This document shows positions 10,793 through 22,318 of a DNA stretch of 64,000 nucleotides, piece by piece (the stretch's first letter is position 1; every line of letters begins with the position of its first letter). Position numbers and translations under genes: made by a program. The notes under the pieces are model-generated. The model was not told where the DNA came from. It saw only the letters and a program-made list of their open reading frames with translations, and searched no databases. This stretch comes from Lepas anatifera. Lineage: Eukaryota; Arthropoda; Thecostraca; Lepadidae. The stretch is taken from contig JAOTON010001605.1 in the NCBI GenBank assembly GCA_034440635.1, positions 124,001 to 188,000 of the forward strand, written 5' to 3'.

Positions 10793-11642
10793 TTAACACG
10801 CGCATTGACGGGGGGCGGGTACCCGCCCCCCTCGGGTTTTTCGGAGATAGCAGAAAAACGGCAGCGCGTAGCGCCACCGTACTTGGTATACCTTTTCCCT
10901 CATCATTTCTACAACTTCTGTGAAAATTTTAAGGTTAGGTCATCTCAGGTCAGGTCACCAGTACAGGTCAAGTGACCCGACCTCAAAAAAAGTTTAAGAT
11001 AGCATAAGTCGGAGCAGGGTGAACTTATCCGATTGAAACTCATATCACATAATGGCCCCACCAAGTTCTCTAAAATATGTTCCGGTATTTTTGATATCGA
11101 TGACCTAAGGTCAGGTACGACGCATGACCTCTCCATTGGAAATATATGGGAAAAATGGTTTTTACGGAATAACTCAGTAACGGATGGTGATAGAGCATTT
11201 ATTTTAGCTGCATTAGACTCGCCTGGGCTTTGCAGTTCTATTGATATGCATTTTATATAATTTGACCCTGACCTGACCTCAGGTCAGGTCAAATCCTTGA
11301 TTTGACCTAGCAAGGTCAAATTATATATCATTCGATTCGGCTTGCTAAGAGGATTCATATAGTTCAAGTCGTTTTGCTCTATCTTTACTTGTTCAGATAT
11401 AATGCCCGAAAAACTGAATTTTACATGTTATCCCTATGACGGGCATGTTTTGACCTCTCGTGATCTTAAATGTGACCTGACAAAAAAATGGTTCCAATGT
11501 TTTCGATGGAGAAGTGGATGGGCAGCCCAACGCCGTTTACCGTTTTTCGCTACCTACCGTGGTTCTCGAGATCTTAGGGGGGCGGGTACCCGCCCCCCGT
11601 CAATGCGAAGGTGGCTCAGACCCCCGTCAATGCGCGTGTTAA
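10793..11642 (+). mobile_element. TTAA-flanked MITE, family M1, full copy
   Basis: TTAA at 10793-10796 and 11639-11642 flank TIRs beginning CACGCGCATTGACGGGGG. A GC-rich hairpin (GGCGGGTACCCGCC) sits just inside each end. At the right end the terminal motif CAATGCG...CCCCGTCAATGCGCGTG is doubled. The interior has about 15 perfect AGGTCA/TGACCT hexamers by eye, including a near-palindromic core at about 11270-11320. No coding frame of note. Two more copies lie at 23527-25213, one inserted into the other. Confidence 0.88.
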
Positions 11643-12066
11643 TAGGCTGGCTCCAGAACTGATGCTGTAGGTCAATGATTACCACACGTTGGGTTATGCC
11701 CCCATTTGAGGTAACAGATTCATTCTGCAGGGTCAGCAATGCATGTAGAATCAAAACATGACTTTTAGACTGCGACATTTCGAAGTATTTCTGATTGATT
11801 CCGACCATGGTTGACGGCAGCTTACCTTCCGTATGCTTTCTGAGAGCTCGGGACTTTTCAATAAATAAAGCCGTGATACAAGGTAAAATTTCATGGAAAT
11901 TCGCACCTATTCTGGTTTTCACCATCTTCACCCCTACAGGGGAGCGCGAGGAGGCGTAGTGTGACGCACCCTTCTAGATCACCATGCCACCTTCCAGGTC
12001 AGACAGGGACGCAATTTTTCCTCCCACAGTCGATTTCCCTGCTCGGGCTGCTATTGACCAGGATGT
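11643..12066. other. Unassigned stretch left of the hAT element
   Basis: A 125-codon minus-strand frame (11554-11931) overlaps the M1 end, so it is probably fortuitous. No domain recognised. Confidence 0.4.
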
Positions 12067-12074
12067 CTTGGAAA
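12067..12074. repeat. Left 8-bp target site duplication of hAT element
   Basis: CTTGGAAA, identical to 15312-15319. Confidence 0.92.
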
Positions 12075-12307
12075 TAGGGCTGATAATCCCGGAACATTTT
12101 TGCAATCCTGGGATCCCGGGATTCATCGAACCTAATCCCGGGATATCCCGGGATCCCGAGATTGGGCAATTTTTCCAATGAACATGTCGAAAATTAGTGT
12201 CTGCTTTAGATAACGTATGTGGCGTATTTTTAACAGCATAGTAAACATTTCCCGCTACGGATAACTCATAGCATACTATTCTCACTATGCGGAAAGCACA
12301 TGAAAAT

Positions 12308-12829
12308 TCATATGAACACTAAACAGTATAAAATGATCTGCTCCCCAAACAAATAAAGACATGTGAATGATATTGACAATATATATTTCTTCGTTATGCT
12401 TCTAGTCATATTACAATAGAGGTATTTACCTATTGTGACCCGGCCTATTGTGTCCTGGTCACACAAGTCACCTGCCACGATAGAGCACTTGAGGAAGCAA
12501 AGGGCATCAATGGCTTCGTCGCCGAGACTCGACCGTTCTTTAGTGAGGATATTCCCGACAGTTGAAAACACACGTTCCGAGTCAACACCCGTAGGGACTA
12601 TGTCCTTGAGCCAGCTGTAGGACAGAGCTATCATACCCGTTCTTCCAGAGACAGGCAGGTTTTCCAACTCTTTCCTAATGGCCTTGGCTATAAGCGAAGG
12701 ATTGGAGAGACTTAGCCTGGATGCGCTTGAACTGTGATCTGGCTCTGGAACTGTTATCTTATCTAGAGCCTGTTGAAGCATGAATCGACTGTGCTGACTG
12801 ATGATCATCAACGTCCATCGTTTCTGCAT
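12308..12829 (-). pseudogene. hAT transposase C-terminal fragment (dimerisation domain)
   Basis: The frame contains the hAT C-terminal dimerisation signature: a W-L-K-D-I-V-P-T segment followed by S-E-R-V-F-S-T-V-G-N-I-L-T-K-E-R and a C-F-L-K ending, at about residues 68-115 of the 173-codon frame. hAT transposases use this region to multimerise during cut-and-paste transposition. Upstream, an acidic linker continues in a different frame (minus strand, about 12770-12835), implying a frameshift. No RNase H-like catalytic core or BED zinc finger remains. It lies near the left TIR in the orientation expected for the C-terminal end. The last 60 or so codons, rich in F, L and Y, are probably read-through. 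Confidence 0.85.
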
Positions 12830-12955
12830 CTACAACTACTTCGGAGGCATGCATCTGCCCCATATCATTTTTTAACATGTTAACTGGGGGCCAATTGGCC
12901 CCCCCAGTCGGCCGAAATGCCCCCCCAAAGTGCTGGGAAATTCCGGAAGGTTCCG

Positions 12956-14083
12956 GAGGGTTCTTTGGTCGTTCCTTTGATTTTCTCTCTGTTCATAAAC
13001 GACCTTCCGTTGGAAATTGAGTCATCCTGTTTAATGTACGCCGATGATGTCAAAATTGACCGTAAAATCACGGCCCCAGTTGACGGGCTGCTGCTGCAAC
13101 ACGACCTAGATCGTTTGCAGAGGTGGTCCGTTAGGTGGAGTCTCATTCTAAATCCCATAAAGTGCAAATCGTTCACGATGACCCTCAGACGCGCACCTGT
13201 TCAGATACAATACCATATCGATAACGCTGTTCTTGAAGCTGTTAACCAAATTCGTGATCTAGGCACAATTTTAGACACCAAACTCACTTTCTCGGCTAAC
13301 ATTTCTAGCATAGTTAGTAGGGCAAACCGTGCACTAGGCCTTTTGATTCGAACATTTCAGACAAATTAAAAAAGGACTAAATTCAACCAAAAATCTCTTC
13401 TGACGGCATACTACGTCAACATTAGGTCTTTGTTAGAATACAACAGCGTTATCTGGTCAGGTGCTGCCAATTCCCACACGGTGCGGGTTGATCGGGTATA
13501 GCACAAATTTATCATCTGGCTAAATCATCATGTTACCACACATTGCGTTTCCCTTTCTTACAAATCTCTTCTTAACCACTTCGGCGTCATTTCGCTTTCT
13601 TCTCGTAGATCGCAACATGACTTGCTCTTTTTTAAAGGTCTATTTTCGAACAAAATTAGGTCATCAGAGTTGCTCGAAAAATTCCCATTGCATGTGCCAT
13701 CCCGATCAACTCGCACGCTGCTTCTTTTCGCTGTGCGCCGCGGTCGTGTCAGCGCCGTCAATAACGGCTTCCCTCAGCGTATACCGAGGGAGTTAAATGC
13801 ATTTCTGCGGCGGGGAAATGCAGATTTTTTCAACGACTCTTTTATCGATTTTAGGAAACATGTTCTTGCGTATATTCGCACTGTTTGATTTTTATTACCG
13901 TCACTTTTACCATCGGTTTTATCATCAGCTGCATCTTTCTCATCACTCACATTTTGTTGTTTTTACCGCTTTTTACATGTGTGTCTCTCATCTGTGTACA
14001 TAGTTTTCCTTTTACTTACATCGACTTCGCCTATTAATGGATCATTTTCTGTTGGCGATTTACTTGAATAAATAAATAAATAA
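12956..14083 (+). pseudogene. 5'-truncated LINE reverse transcriptase
   Basis: A single frame can be followed from about 12956 to 13888. It begins in the RT domain (P-L-I-F-S-L-F-I-N-D-L-P), contains the catalytic Y-A-D-D at 13037-13048, and runs through the thumb and C-terminal region (near R-S-L-L-E-Y at about 13424, V-P-S-R-S-T-R-T at about 13695). Stop codons near 13367 and 13498 interrupt it. It ends with an untranslated region and an (AAAT)n tail at 14068-14083, a normal non-LTR 3' end. The motif style is that of the Jockey/CR1/I group, not of the L1-like element at 28 kb. Endonuclease and ORF1 are absent through 5' truncation. It inserted into the hAT element and is dead. Confidence 0.85.
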
Positions 14084-15219
14084 AATTGCCCTCCCCCCAG
14101 TAAAAAGACAAGTCTTGCTTAAAACTTAATAAACAAAAACTCACCTAAAGAAAATAAAACAGAATACCACCCATTAATAATAAGTTTGATCTATTGCTCG
14201 TCCCAAACCGACAATCCACAAAAATTGTATTCAAAAACTCCCATCAGAGAAGCCGTCTACTCCATCGTGCAGAAACGTAACAAAGCAAGTAGTTGCGGGA
14301 AATCCCGGCTAAGTAGCCTCAGCATCAATTTAACTAACCACAACGCAGGAAATAGCCTAAAACCAATCAAACATCGTTTTCTATCCGACCAGAAGCCCCC
14401 GCCAGCCAGTACCGTGGCAGTGCATGATGCTCTCATTTCAGACGTGATCGGATGTCAGCGCTCAGAACTCGTTTGTGTATTAGGCGGGACATAGTGTAGT
14501 CAAAGCGCGTCAGACTGGTTACTGGTGTGCCGGTGTGAAGTGCTTAGCCCATTTATTACTATTGTGTTGGTAGCATATGTGAAATTTGGAGTGAGATCGT
14601 TGTATTATTTTTTTCTGTAAAATTGATAGGGGAGACCGGGGTCAACTGTAACGATTCTTACTTTTTTGCTTCAGGAAGGGTAATGCTTTGTGCCAGAAAA
14701 CTTTTCATCGTATTTTCAGCAGCCTTAACATTTTGGCTATCTTACAGATGTAGCACTATACCAAAATAAAAACATTGATTGGTCTTTGCTTGGCTAGTAC
14801 ATAACTTGGCTAGTACATAACTACATAACTTAGCTTTGAAATACTTACTTCAAATGTTACATTTGACCCCATCAAGGGTCATTTGTGACACCCCAGGGGT
14901 CAATTGTAATATATTAAGGCCATGCGTCCGGTTCTTTTCGATCGTGATACATGTCTCGTTAGGGTCGTTCAAAAAAACATTTTTTTTAACTTTTCAGACT
15001 CGAGCTCGAACAGAGAAACTGACACGGCGTGAACTGTGAAGCGATGCCAGGTATAATCTATGTATTTACATGCAGAAGGGAGAGCCTGGCATTTGCTTGT
15101 GTTTGAACATTTCAGGTAGGTAAAATATTAAGCATAAAACAACGCTGTAGCATGTTGTTGGATTCTATTATTATTTTTATTACTATCAACGACGCTTTCC
15201 ACGCTATTTTTAGTGTTGG
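14084..15219. other. hAT internal non-coding sequence
   Basis: Inside the hAT element. GGGGAGACCGGGGTCAAC at about 14630 resembles an end of another TIR element, with related GGGGTCAATTG motifs near 14850-14900, but I could not find an inverted partner. Confidence 0.4.
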
Positions 15220-15311
15220 AAAATATCGGGATCCCGGGATTCAGAAATATATAATCCGGGATTCAGGATTAATACAATCCCCGGATCCCGATCCCGGGAT
15301 TATCAGCCCTA

Positions 15312-15319
15312 CTTGGAAA
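15312..15319. repeat. Right 8-bp target site duplication of hAT element
   Basis: CTTGGAAA, identical to 12067-12074. Confidence 0.92.
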
Positions 15320-15605
15320 GTACAGTCCCCCGCAATTGAAATTGCCATTACTAGGCTCGACCGGTTTAGGATGAATGTCTCGCAACCTATGGTGTCTATA
15401 GCTTTACAAACGGGTTCTTCATGTGTATTTTTGCAAGAGCTTTCCAGTGGTCACCATTATTTCCTAATCTGACATCTGCGTGAGAAAATATTACACAGTT
15501 ACAGATTTTGCTTCATTCTGACGGGGTAGTCTTCGGCTGACTTGCCAGCGCCTCTGATAATCCCTGACCCTTCTCTCGACTGGCACGCATACCTGGGTCA
15601 CGTGA
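15320..15605 (+). repeat. Dispersed repeat P, copy 1
   Basis: About 285 bp starting GTACAGTCCCCCGCAATTG recurs reversed at 22785-23050 with high similarity. Both copies hold a short coding-like segment (A-I-E-I-A-I-T-R-L-D-R-F-R) followed by non-coding sequence. I cannot name the parent element. The hAT insertion abuts its left boundary. Confidence 0.7.
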
Positions 15606-15907
15606 TTACTACGTGTTTACAACGACAGGTGCAAGACCACACGTAGTAAATAGTGTGTGGCGCGCAGGGGGCACAGTGTTTTGAACCGAGGTGATCAGTA
15701 CTGTCTCGCAGGTGTCTAGCCCCAGGCGGTCCGTTGAGTGACCGAGGCGCCTGGGCACGAGAGTTCAAGACTGGGCATGTCTGAGCAATGGCTTCAAACA
15801 ATGTTTCCAGCCTCCTAAGGCTCACAGGATCACAGCTGAAATATTTATTCGGATGGATTAGAGTTCATGGAGCTTAAAACGGCACCCTGTGGCCGGATTT
15901 TTGTTGT
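15606..15907. other. Unassigned stretch
   Basis: No recognisable gene; includes CACGTGATTACTACGTG (15599-15615), an imperfect palindrome near its left edge. Confidence 0.4.
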
Positions 15908-16396
15908 TTAACACCCGCCCCGATGGGTCTCCGAGCCACCTTCCCCTGTTGGGGAAGCGGTTTAAAAACCTCCCCTCGAACCCGGCTCCTATGCAGGATA
16001 GAGAAAAAACGCGAACATTGGTGGATAGCTCATAAGAATTTATCTCGAAACTACATTAGTCTCTTTTTGTCTCAGGTCAATATTGAGGTCATGACAGGTA
16101 AAAAATGTGATAGGGTGTAGAAGAGTTTCTGGGCCCTATCGTCTCACTGATTTCAGTTAGTATAAGCTGTAAGGCCTCATTCGCCTCCTGTTTTTACGGA
16201 AAATTGAACCGTGTATAATATGACTATACTACATGAAAACATAAAACTAACGTAACCTAAGGTTAGGTCAAGGTCTTCATCTGATCTAGCATAATCAATA
16301 TGTACATGAATCAACTTGCAATAACAATCCAAACGTAATGATATAAAAAAAACTTTTTCATAATTTTCTGCGAAATATTGACTTAAGTCTTCCTGT
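15908..16396 (+). mobile_element. Partial TTAA-family element
   Basis: Begins TTAACACCCGCCCCGATGGG, close to the ends of families E1 and M1, and continues with a diverged relative of the M1 interior (CAGGTCAATATTGAGGTC near 16074). No right end was identified; it may be truncated or interrupted by the next element at 16397. Confidence 0.5.
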
Positions 16397-17899
16397 TTAA
16401 CCCTCGCCCCGGTGGAGAGTGTTTAAACACTCCCACGGGTTTTTTCGGCGGCACGAAAAAACAGCGGCGGTAGGCGCCGCCGTACTTGGGACCCTTTATC
16501 CTTGATTGATTCCGAAACTTTCCCAAAAATTTTAAGGTTGGGTCATCTCAGGTCAGGTCACCAGTGCAGGTGACCAAACCTCCAAAAATGTTTAAGCGGC
16601 ATAAGTAAGAAATGGGTGACTTTATCGAAGTAAAACTTATTCCATATAATAGGCCCACCGAGTGCTAAAACATATATTCCTGGATTTTTCATATCGATGA
16701 CCTAAGGTCAACTACGGACCATGACCTCACCATTGTAAATACATGCGAAAACAGAAATTCGGCTGTATTTGTGTAGTCAACAGCTGAGAATACCTCCATA
16801 TTCCCAAAATCGTAGTATCCTGGGACCCTTTCCAGGCTCATGTTGCAATTTTTGACCTGTGACCTCTGAGAGGTCATCTAGGGCTGTTTAAGCAGTTTTC
16901 AGACTTATGTCAATAACTTTGCATGAAATGATACAGTTTTTCTTTTGATATAATTGCGTTCAAATTGTTATTGCGAGTCGATTGATATGCATATTGACTA
17001 TGCTAGGTTAAAAAGTGACCCTGAGCTGAAGTTAGGTCATTTTTGGGTTTTGACCTAGCAAGGTTCGTTCGGTTTTCCGATTTGATTCATCATTCGATTT
17101 TCCGTGACAAGAGGAAGCGAATGGTGTCTACGAAATGATTCTCACTCAACTCTGGCAGACGCTAGATCCCAAAAACTCTACTCAAAATCCCACTTTCTTT
17201 GACCTGTCATGACCTCAAAATTGACCTGAGCCAAAAAAGCGATTAATATAGTTTATTCATGAATTTGTATGAACTATCCACCAGCGGTCGCTTTTCTCGC
17301 TATCCCACATAAAGGCCGAGTTCGAGGGGGTGTTCAAATACCCCCTCCCACCAGGGCGAAGGTTGCTCGGAGGGCGCGGAGGGCGCTCACCGGGGCGCGG
17401 GATAAGTAATTCAAGATGACCTCTCATATATCACAGGTCCAAACTTGCAGCATGAGCCTGTAGAGGGGCTTAAGCTTCTAAGATTTGGAGAATGCGAAGG
17501 TATTGTACTACATATCAACACAAATAAAGCAATTTCTCTCAATTTTCGTTTTCCCATGCATTTCCAATGGAGAGGTCATGATCTGTATCTGATCCAAGGT
17601 CATCGATCTGTAAAATCCCGGAATATATTTTGCACTATTTGATGGGGTCATTATGTGATATGAGTTTTACGAAGACAGATTCACACCGTTCTTACTCACG
17701 AAATCTTTTTGGAGTTGAGGTAACTTGACCTGCACTGTGGACCTGACCTGAGATGGCACAACCGTAAAATTCTAGAAAAGGTAGAACTAATTACGGATAG
17801 GGTGCGCCAAGTACGGCGGCGCTTCGCGCCGGCATTTTTGTGCCCGGTCGGAAAGACCTGAGGGAGGGTGTTCAGACCCCCCTCCGGGGCGAGGGTGAA
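16397..17899. mobile_element. Two inverted TTAA-family elements, family M2
   Basis: The left part starts TTAACCCTCGCCCCGGTGG and has a partner end (CACCAGGGCGAAGG) near 17350, giving an element of about 960 bp. The right part (about 17370-17899) ends GGGGCGAGGGTGAA and contains, inverted, the same internal segment (AGCATGAGCCTG near 17448 against CAGGCTCATGTTGC near 16834), so it is a truncated copy in opposite orientation. Both carry AGGTCA motifs and a GGCGGCGC hairpin near the ends, like M1. No coding sequence. Confidence 0.65.
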
Positions 17900-18700
17900 G
17901 ACGACACCAACAAATTTTTCATCTGGCTGAATCCAGTCAGGCGCAAGGGATAATAATGGGAAAAGCCAAGTATGTCAACCAGACACCACCTGGCCTCTTT
18001 TCACAACCATTGCGACGTGGGGCGTCAGGCCAACTCGCTTCTCCCTGTTAACTCAGGAGTCAAAGGTGATACAAAAAATAGAAATGGCTTTGGAAGCTCC
18101 TTGCCGTCTTGTTCTTAAGATATAAACACAAATAAGCTCGAGACTATGACCTTTGGTGATCCCTGGTAGCGTCATTATTGACGTGATCTCAAAATAACTA
18201 GACGATATCTGGGTAATTTTTATTTCGAAGAGCTTTTGAATGAGGAGGAAACTCGACCTGGGCCTGCTGTAGGAGTCGCGTTTTTCCCTTGCTTTGTCGT
18301 CATAAACTAAGAATAACAAAATTGCCTCACATGGGCGTGGAAATCACGTTAAAACTCGTTCACCTGACCTAAACTGTTATCATTTTTCAACCATAAGTTG
18401 TCAGGTTGATAACCATAAATTGGTGTACGGCGAATAGTCTCTCATTCAAATCGGCTCCATATAAATCGCCAAAAAATGAGGAAGGGGCCCGAGAAGAGCA
18501 CCAAGGCGATCAAAATTATGTATATGGGCATATGTTTTCCTTTATATTTCCCCCTCAGCTTGTCAATGGAATGGCCTTGGGATTTGGGTCAGTTTGAATT
18601 CGAATTGTTTGTCAGGTTGAACATATATGTCTATTCCATGGGTGTCTGTTCCTGTTGTGACTTATGCTGATAGTATTGTCACCATTTTGCTTCAAAATAA
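17900..18700. other. Unassigned stretch
   Basis: Short frames only (88 codons or fewer), no motif recognised. Continues as unassigned from 18780 to 19204. Confidence 0.4.
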
Positions 18701-18722
18701 ATAAATCTATATATATATATAT

Positions 18723-18759
<37 letters not shown>

Positions 18760-18779
18760 TATATATATATATATATATA
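18701..18779. repeat. AT-rich low-complexity tract
   Basis: (AT)n, then more than 25 T, then (AT)n. The near-symmetry could allow hairpin formation but is most simply microsatellite expansion. Confidence 0.9.
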
Positions 18780-19204
18780 GTATATGCTAATCAGGACTTA
18801 TGGGCCAGAAAATGGTAAAAATGAAAATAATTAACATATTTTGCTACAATTCATGAACGCTAGGCCGCTAAAACTCTTTATCAAGAACAAGAAGGGAGCA
18901 TGAAAATGTGCCGTTTGGCTAATGGGGTCTCAATCACAAAAAATAGTTGATAAATGCATGAGGTAGGGAGTTGAAACCTGCTACTACATTACAAATGACT
19001 AAAACTATCGTCTTGCAAAGTACTGAATCCTCATATTTATTTGGAATGTTTCGAAATTAGGATAAGATATTCTGTCTGAATTATATTCCACTGTTTTCTT
19101 GTTGCTCATGTGTCCAGGGTGAAATACACACATTCAGGTCTTGCTTGTTTTCGCATTTTTCAGAGACAAAGGAAGAAAATGGGTTAAAAGCAGCTTTGGG
19201 TTTT

Positions 19205-19265
19205 TACACACACCGACTGTTGAGGCTATATGGTGTCGCCAACTCTCATGTTGTTGGGAGTGGAC
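19205..19265 (-). repeat. SINE tail fragment (minus)
   Basis: Minus strand carries CATGAGAGTTGGCGACACCA, the 3' body signature of the SINE at 8950-9125. The tRNA-like head is missing. Confidence 0.6.
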
Positions 19266-19587
19266 ACAAAGGGACATTATATGAATCGAAAAAGAGCTAT
19301 TGTTTTCTTTATTAGGCTCCCCGGTTTCCTACCTTCCCCTTGCTTGCCTGGTTATGTGCTCATAACGACCTTCATCAAAGGTTGCATTAGCCCTTGCCAA
19401 ACGGGAAAGGCCTTCAAGTACTTTGAGCTAGAGGGGTACTGTTTGCCAGTTAGGGAAAAATTCAAAGGGCTGGGGACCATTAGTAGGGACTGCCAACCAA
19501 CAATGGTCATCAGCTTACATTCAAACATACCCTGATTTGCATAAATCAGTATTCAGATAAAGGGATGTCTTCAACTTCAATTCAATG

Positions 19588-19757
19588 TAGTGGAGTGGTC
19601 AGCGTAGCTGGATTCCACCCAGCCGCCCCGGGTTCAAGACCCGGCGGTTTCCCTCAACAAGGAGCAAGCTGGCTCCCGGGATATCTTTTCAACAGTAAAA
19701 GAGTTGGCGACGCCATAGGACACTGGCAGTTGGTGCATCGATAAGCCCCAAAAATTA
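19588..19757 (+). repeat. tRNA-derived SINE
   Basis: Head with A-box-like TAGTGGAGTGGTCAGCG and B-box GGTTCAAGACC (19631-19641), then the family body with AGAGTTGGCGACGCC near 19700. The head looks like a tRNA with the anticodon arm intact in outline (CTGGATTCCACCCAGC), but the downstream body marks it as a SINE. Confidence 0.8.
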
Positions 19758-20801
19758 TACATTACGTAAAATATCGTATAAAGTTAGTGATAAATGCTTA
19801 TGTGCCTCTTCTCCGGGCGACCAAAACCAATGCAGATACGTTAAGTTGAGATGACAGCTGAAGGTGCACGATAGCTAGGGGCCTCTCTGAGCCAGCTAGG
19901 CTTTCGAAAGATTGCACCGATGATACCTCTACAGAATTTGAGCTTAAAACGCCCTTTAGTCCAAACGGCTCAATATTAGGCTGTGGGATTTCCCAAAATG
20001 CTTATCGAAGCTAAATACTTAAACACAATGAAATCCCAAAACAATATACTGATAATAATCTCTCGGGCTGAACCCGAATCAGTCCGGCTTAACACGCATT
20101 GTCCGCTTGAGTCCCATGTGAAAGTTTCAGGATAAGCAAACACTATTTACTCCCTGCCATAATTTCTCGAAATTTGGAATATCGGAGCTTCCGCACTATC
20201 TCTCATTGTTGAGTTTTTTATTACTGACTTTTGCGGAAGGTACTAAACCATTTAAAGGAGGTGTCGCATTCTGAAACATTTCAATTCTGGAAAACGAGTA
20301 TTTATGTGTCCTAGACAATCAAGCTTTTTGTTAATTATTAAGCAAATGTTTTTTTCAGTTAACAAAAACACAACTTTTTATGATTTGTGTTATCTACGCG
20401 TTTTAAGCTACTACGAAGGGTTAGGTTAATAACTTCAACCCCCAACAGCTGTAACTGACGGTCCGCAAATATCCAAGTTTCCAGTCCAATTTTAGTATTG
20501 TTGGTAATATACCCTCTCAGGTCAAGGGAGCAGTGTAGGCTTTGGTTACAAGGCCCCCCGGGTAATATTCTGGTTTCGCCCAACCAGAATATGTAAAAAT
20601 TGTATATTCTAAAATATTTTCATTTCTGCGACACATCTACAAATTTTACCACCAAGAATAGCTGGAACCAATGTCGCGCTAAATTTGAAAGAGTAGTAGC
20701 CCTCGAGTTGGTGGATTTCATCACTTTTCACTGCCCTCCTAACCTCGGTGGTCGCACGTGGCAACGAGACCCCTCAAACAGCACCCAGTTCTAGTGGAGG
20801 A
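19758..20801. other. Unassigned stretch
   Basis: AT-rich, no gene or repeat recognised. Confidence 0.4.
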
Positions 20802-20877
20802 CCCAAGGGGGGGACAATACGTATTTGCTCCCCGAACGAAAAAAGCTCGGAGCAAAACCATAATGTTGTCCCCCTTC
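20802..20877. repeat. Short inverted repeat (hairpin)
   Basis: AAGGGGGGGACAATACG at the left pairs imperfectly with the reverse complement of TAATGTTGTCCCCCTT at the right, with a second paired block TTTGCTCCCCGA / TCGGAGCAAAA inside. Looks like a tiny MITE or foldback remnant; no target duplication found. Confidence 0.55.
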
Positions 20878-21427
20878 CGCAAGCTGTCGAACTTTTCCCC
20901 GGCTCCTTTTAAATTCATAAGCTAGGTGTTGGTGCTTCAACTAAAAAAATCATTTTCAAACAGAACCAGCCAACTTTAGTGCGAATATTTGAGCTTGGTC
21001 CTCTTGATATTTAAAATCGTATATGGGTGAATGATCCTTGGATATCGGAAGCAAACATTTTGTGGCCACATATTTCACCCAGTGACGCCTGTTTGTTTTG
21101 CTTTTCGACTTATATTTACTCCCCACTCCCCGCCTCCCCAACTTGCCGGCTATTTAGATTGTTGCGAAAGCTTTCACTGCGTGACGTTTTTTCTTGGGTT
21201 TCGATTTTCGTTTGTCCCACCAAAAATACCGGCTAGATCCATCACTTACCAATTTTACCGCTAATGATACGCACAACAACGATCACTAACGCCGCTGAAG
21301 CTGCTTCATAGGCTTCTACACCTTTGTAATACTGCTAAAAAATATTCAATATTTTCAGCATAAAATATGACAATATCCTTCCGAAAAGTGAGGGTGCTGC
21401 CAAAGGGTCGCAAGAAACCTAGTGCTA
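20878..21427. other. Unassigned stretch
   Basis: Overlapping 69- and 77-codon frames at 21027-21264 are open in two frames at once and lack motifs; judged non-coding. Confidence 0.4.
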
Positions 21428-21578
21428 ATGCCCTGGCTCAGCTCCCCCGTGTTCATCTCCTTGGGTTCATGTCCCGGCAGATTCTCTGAATAGGTATGCT
21501 GATCAGATACACCAAATCCCTTCTTACAGGGTGAGAGTCGGTAATGCCATACCTATAACTTTGGGAGCTGGAGCGTTG
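21428..21578 (+). repeat. Diverged SINE copy
   Basis: Head-like TGCCCTGGCTCAG, B-box-like GGGTTCATGTCCC (about 21463-21475) and a tail GTGAGAGTCGGTAATGCC that parallels the body of the SINE at 19588-19757. Confidence 0.45.
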
Positions 21579-21600
21579 TCCAACCCCAAAATTTTTTATT

Positions 21601-21816
21601 AGAGACTATCGCAAACGCTATGCCAAGCTTGAACCGTGTGATGTCAGTCCAGAGGCCAGTTCATGGAAACTCCATCCTCCTCAATTAAAGCAATGGTTGC
21701 CGTTCGTTGAGAGGAGACGGCTGCGTGATTTGAGTCAAACGAGGGCAGAGTTGTATTTCTCCCGAGAAATGGACTTTACAAAGGTTCTCAAGCTGGAAAT
21801 TAAAAAAATTCTGTAG
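21601..21816 (+). pseudogene. Coding-like remnant, unidentified
   Basis: A 71-codon frame without an initiator opens at 21601 and ends in TAG at 21814-21816. It has sensible amino-acid composition with W, P and charged clusters (for example Q-W-L-P-F-V-E-R-R-R-L-R-D-L) and codes up to a normal stop. It may be the last exon of a decayed gene or a transposon C-terminus. I do not recognise the family. It directly follows a SINE copy. Confidence 0.3.
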
Positions 21817-22055
21817 ACGGGATTAAGTCCATTTAGTTAGAAACAATTGTCCGATAATAAATCATCGTCGCCTACGACGAAACAGTGACAGGGCCAGTTA
21901 ATCGTCACCCTTGACAAGAAAATGTCCCTTAAAAGCAAAACCTCGTCAGGTTCAGGCTTCTTGTGACCTTCGCAAAATACTGCCCACACAATGTCCGATT
22001 TTCCCATCGTTTCTTAAATCGGGATGTTTAATGAAAATTGGGGGCCTGCCCCCAC

Positions 22056-22318
22056 CATAGGGAGATTCAGGATCGCCGATGGGGTCCCCTTGCCGGGGGG
22101 TGTGGGACGCCATCCGTACCAAGTGGGTGCCACTTTTGGCCAGCAAAAGCTTTCAAGTGGGTGCCAAATCCTATGGCGGGGCGCAGATTTTCGCATCCTG
22201 GGGGAAAGTGACATTTCAGGAAGCGCCATCGACCGTTCAGAGGAATGTTGTGATCATTTTAGGGGCACTGAGGGTTAATGAGGGGACCTGCGTTCCTTTC
22301 CCACCGGATCCACCTATG
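22056..22318 (-). mobile_element. MITE family M3 (CATAGGCGGATCC ends), diverged copy
   Basis: On the minus strand it begins CATAGGTGGATCCGG and ends near GGCGATCCTGAATCTCCC, matching copies at 36612-36879, 42204-42471, 59311-59579 and 63571-63846. Conserved inner landmarks are TCGATGGCGC, CCTGAAATGTC and TTTTG(C)TGGCCAAAAGTGGC. About 263 bp, non-coding. The TIR style is hAT-like, but flanking octamers match poorly (5 of 8). Confidence 0.65.

Larger units (their letters stand above)
12075..15311 (-). mobile_element. Degenerate hAT transposon (3.24 kb)
   Basis: TIRs TAGGGCTGATAATCCCGG (left) and the reverse complement of CCGGGATTATCAGCCCTA (right) are flanked by a perfect 8-bp duplication CTTGGAAA, the hAT signature. 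Subterminal repeats of ATCCCGGGAT lie just inside both ends (about 12110-12165 and 15225-15300). A transposase C-terminal remnant is on the minus strand at 12308-12829. A 5'-truncated LINE interrupts the interior at about 12956-14083, removing or displacing the transposase catalytic region. The element is thus non-autonomous and nested-into. It landed beside a dispersed repeat (15320-15605). Confidence 0.93.

Noticed and set aside
19588..19660. Functional tRNA gene
   Set aside because: A- and B-boxes are present, but it continues into the SINE body shared by other copies; acceptor stem not convincing.
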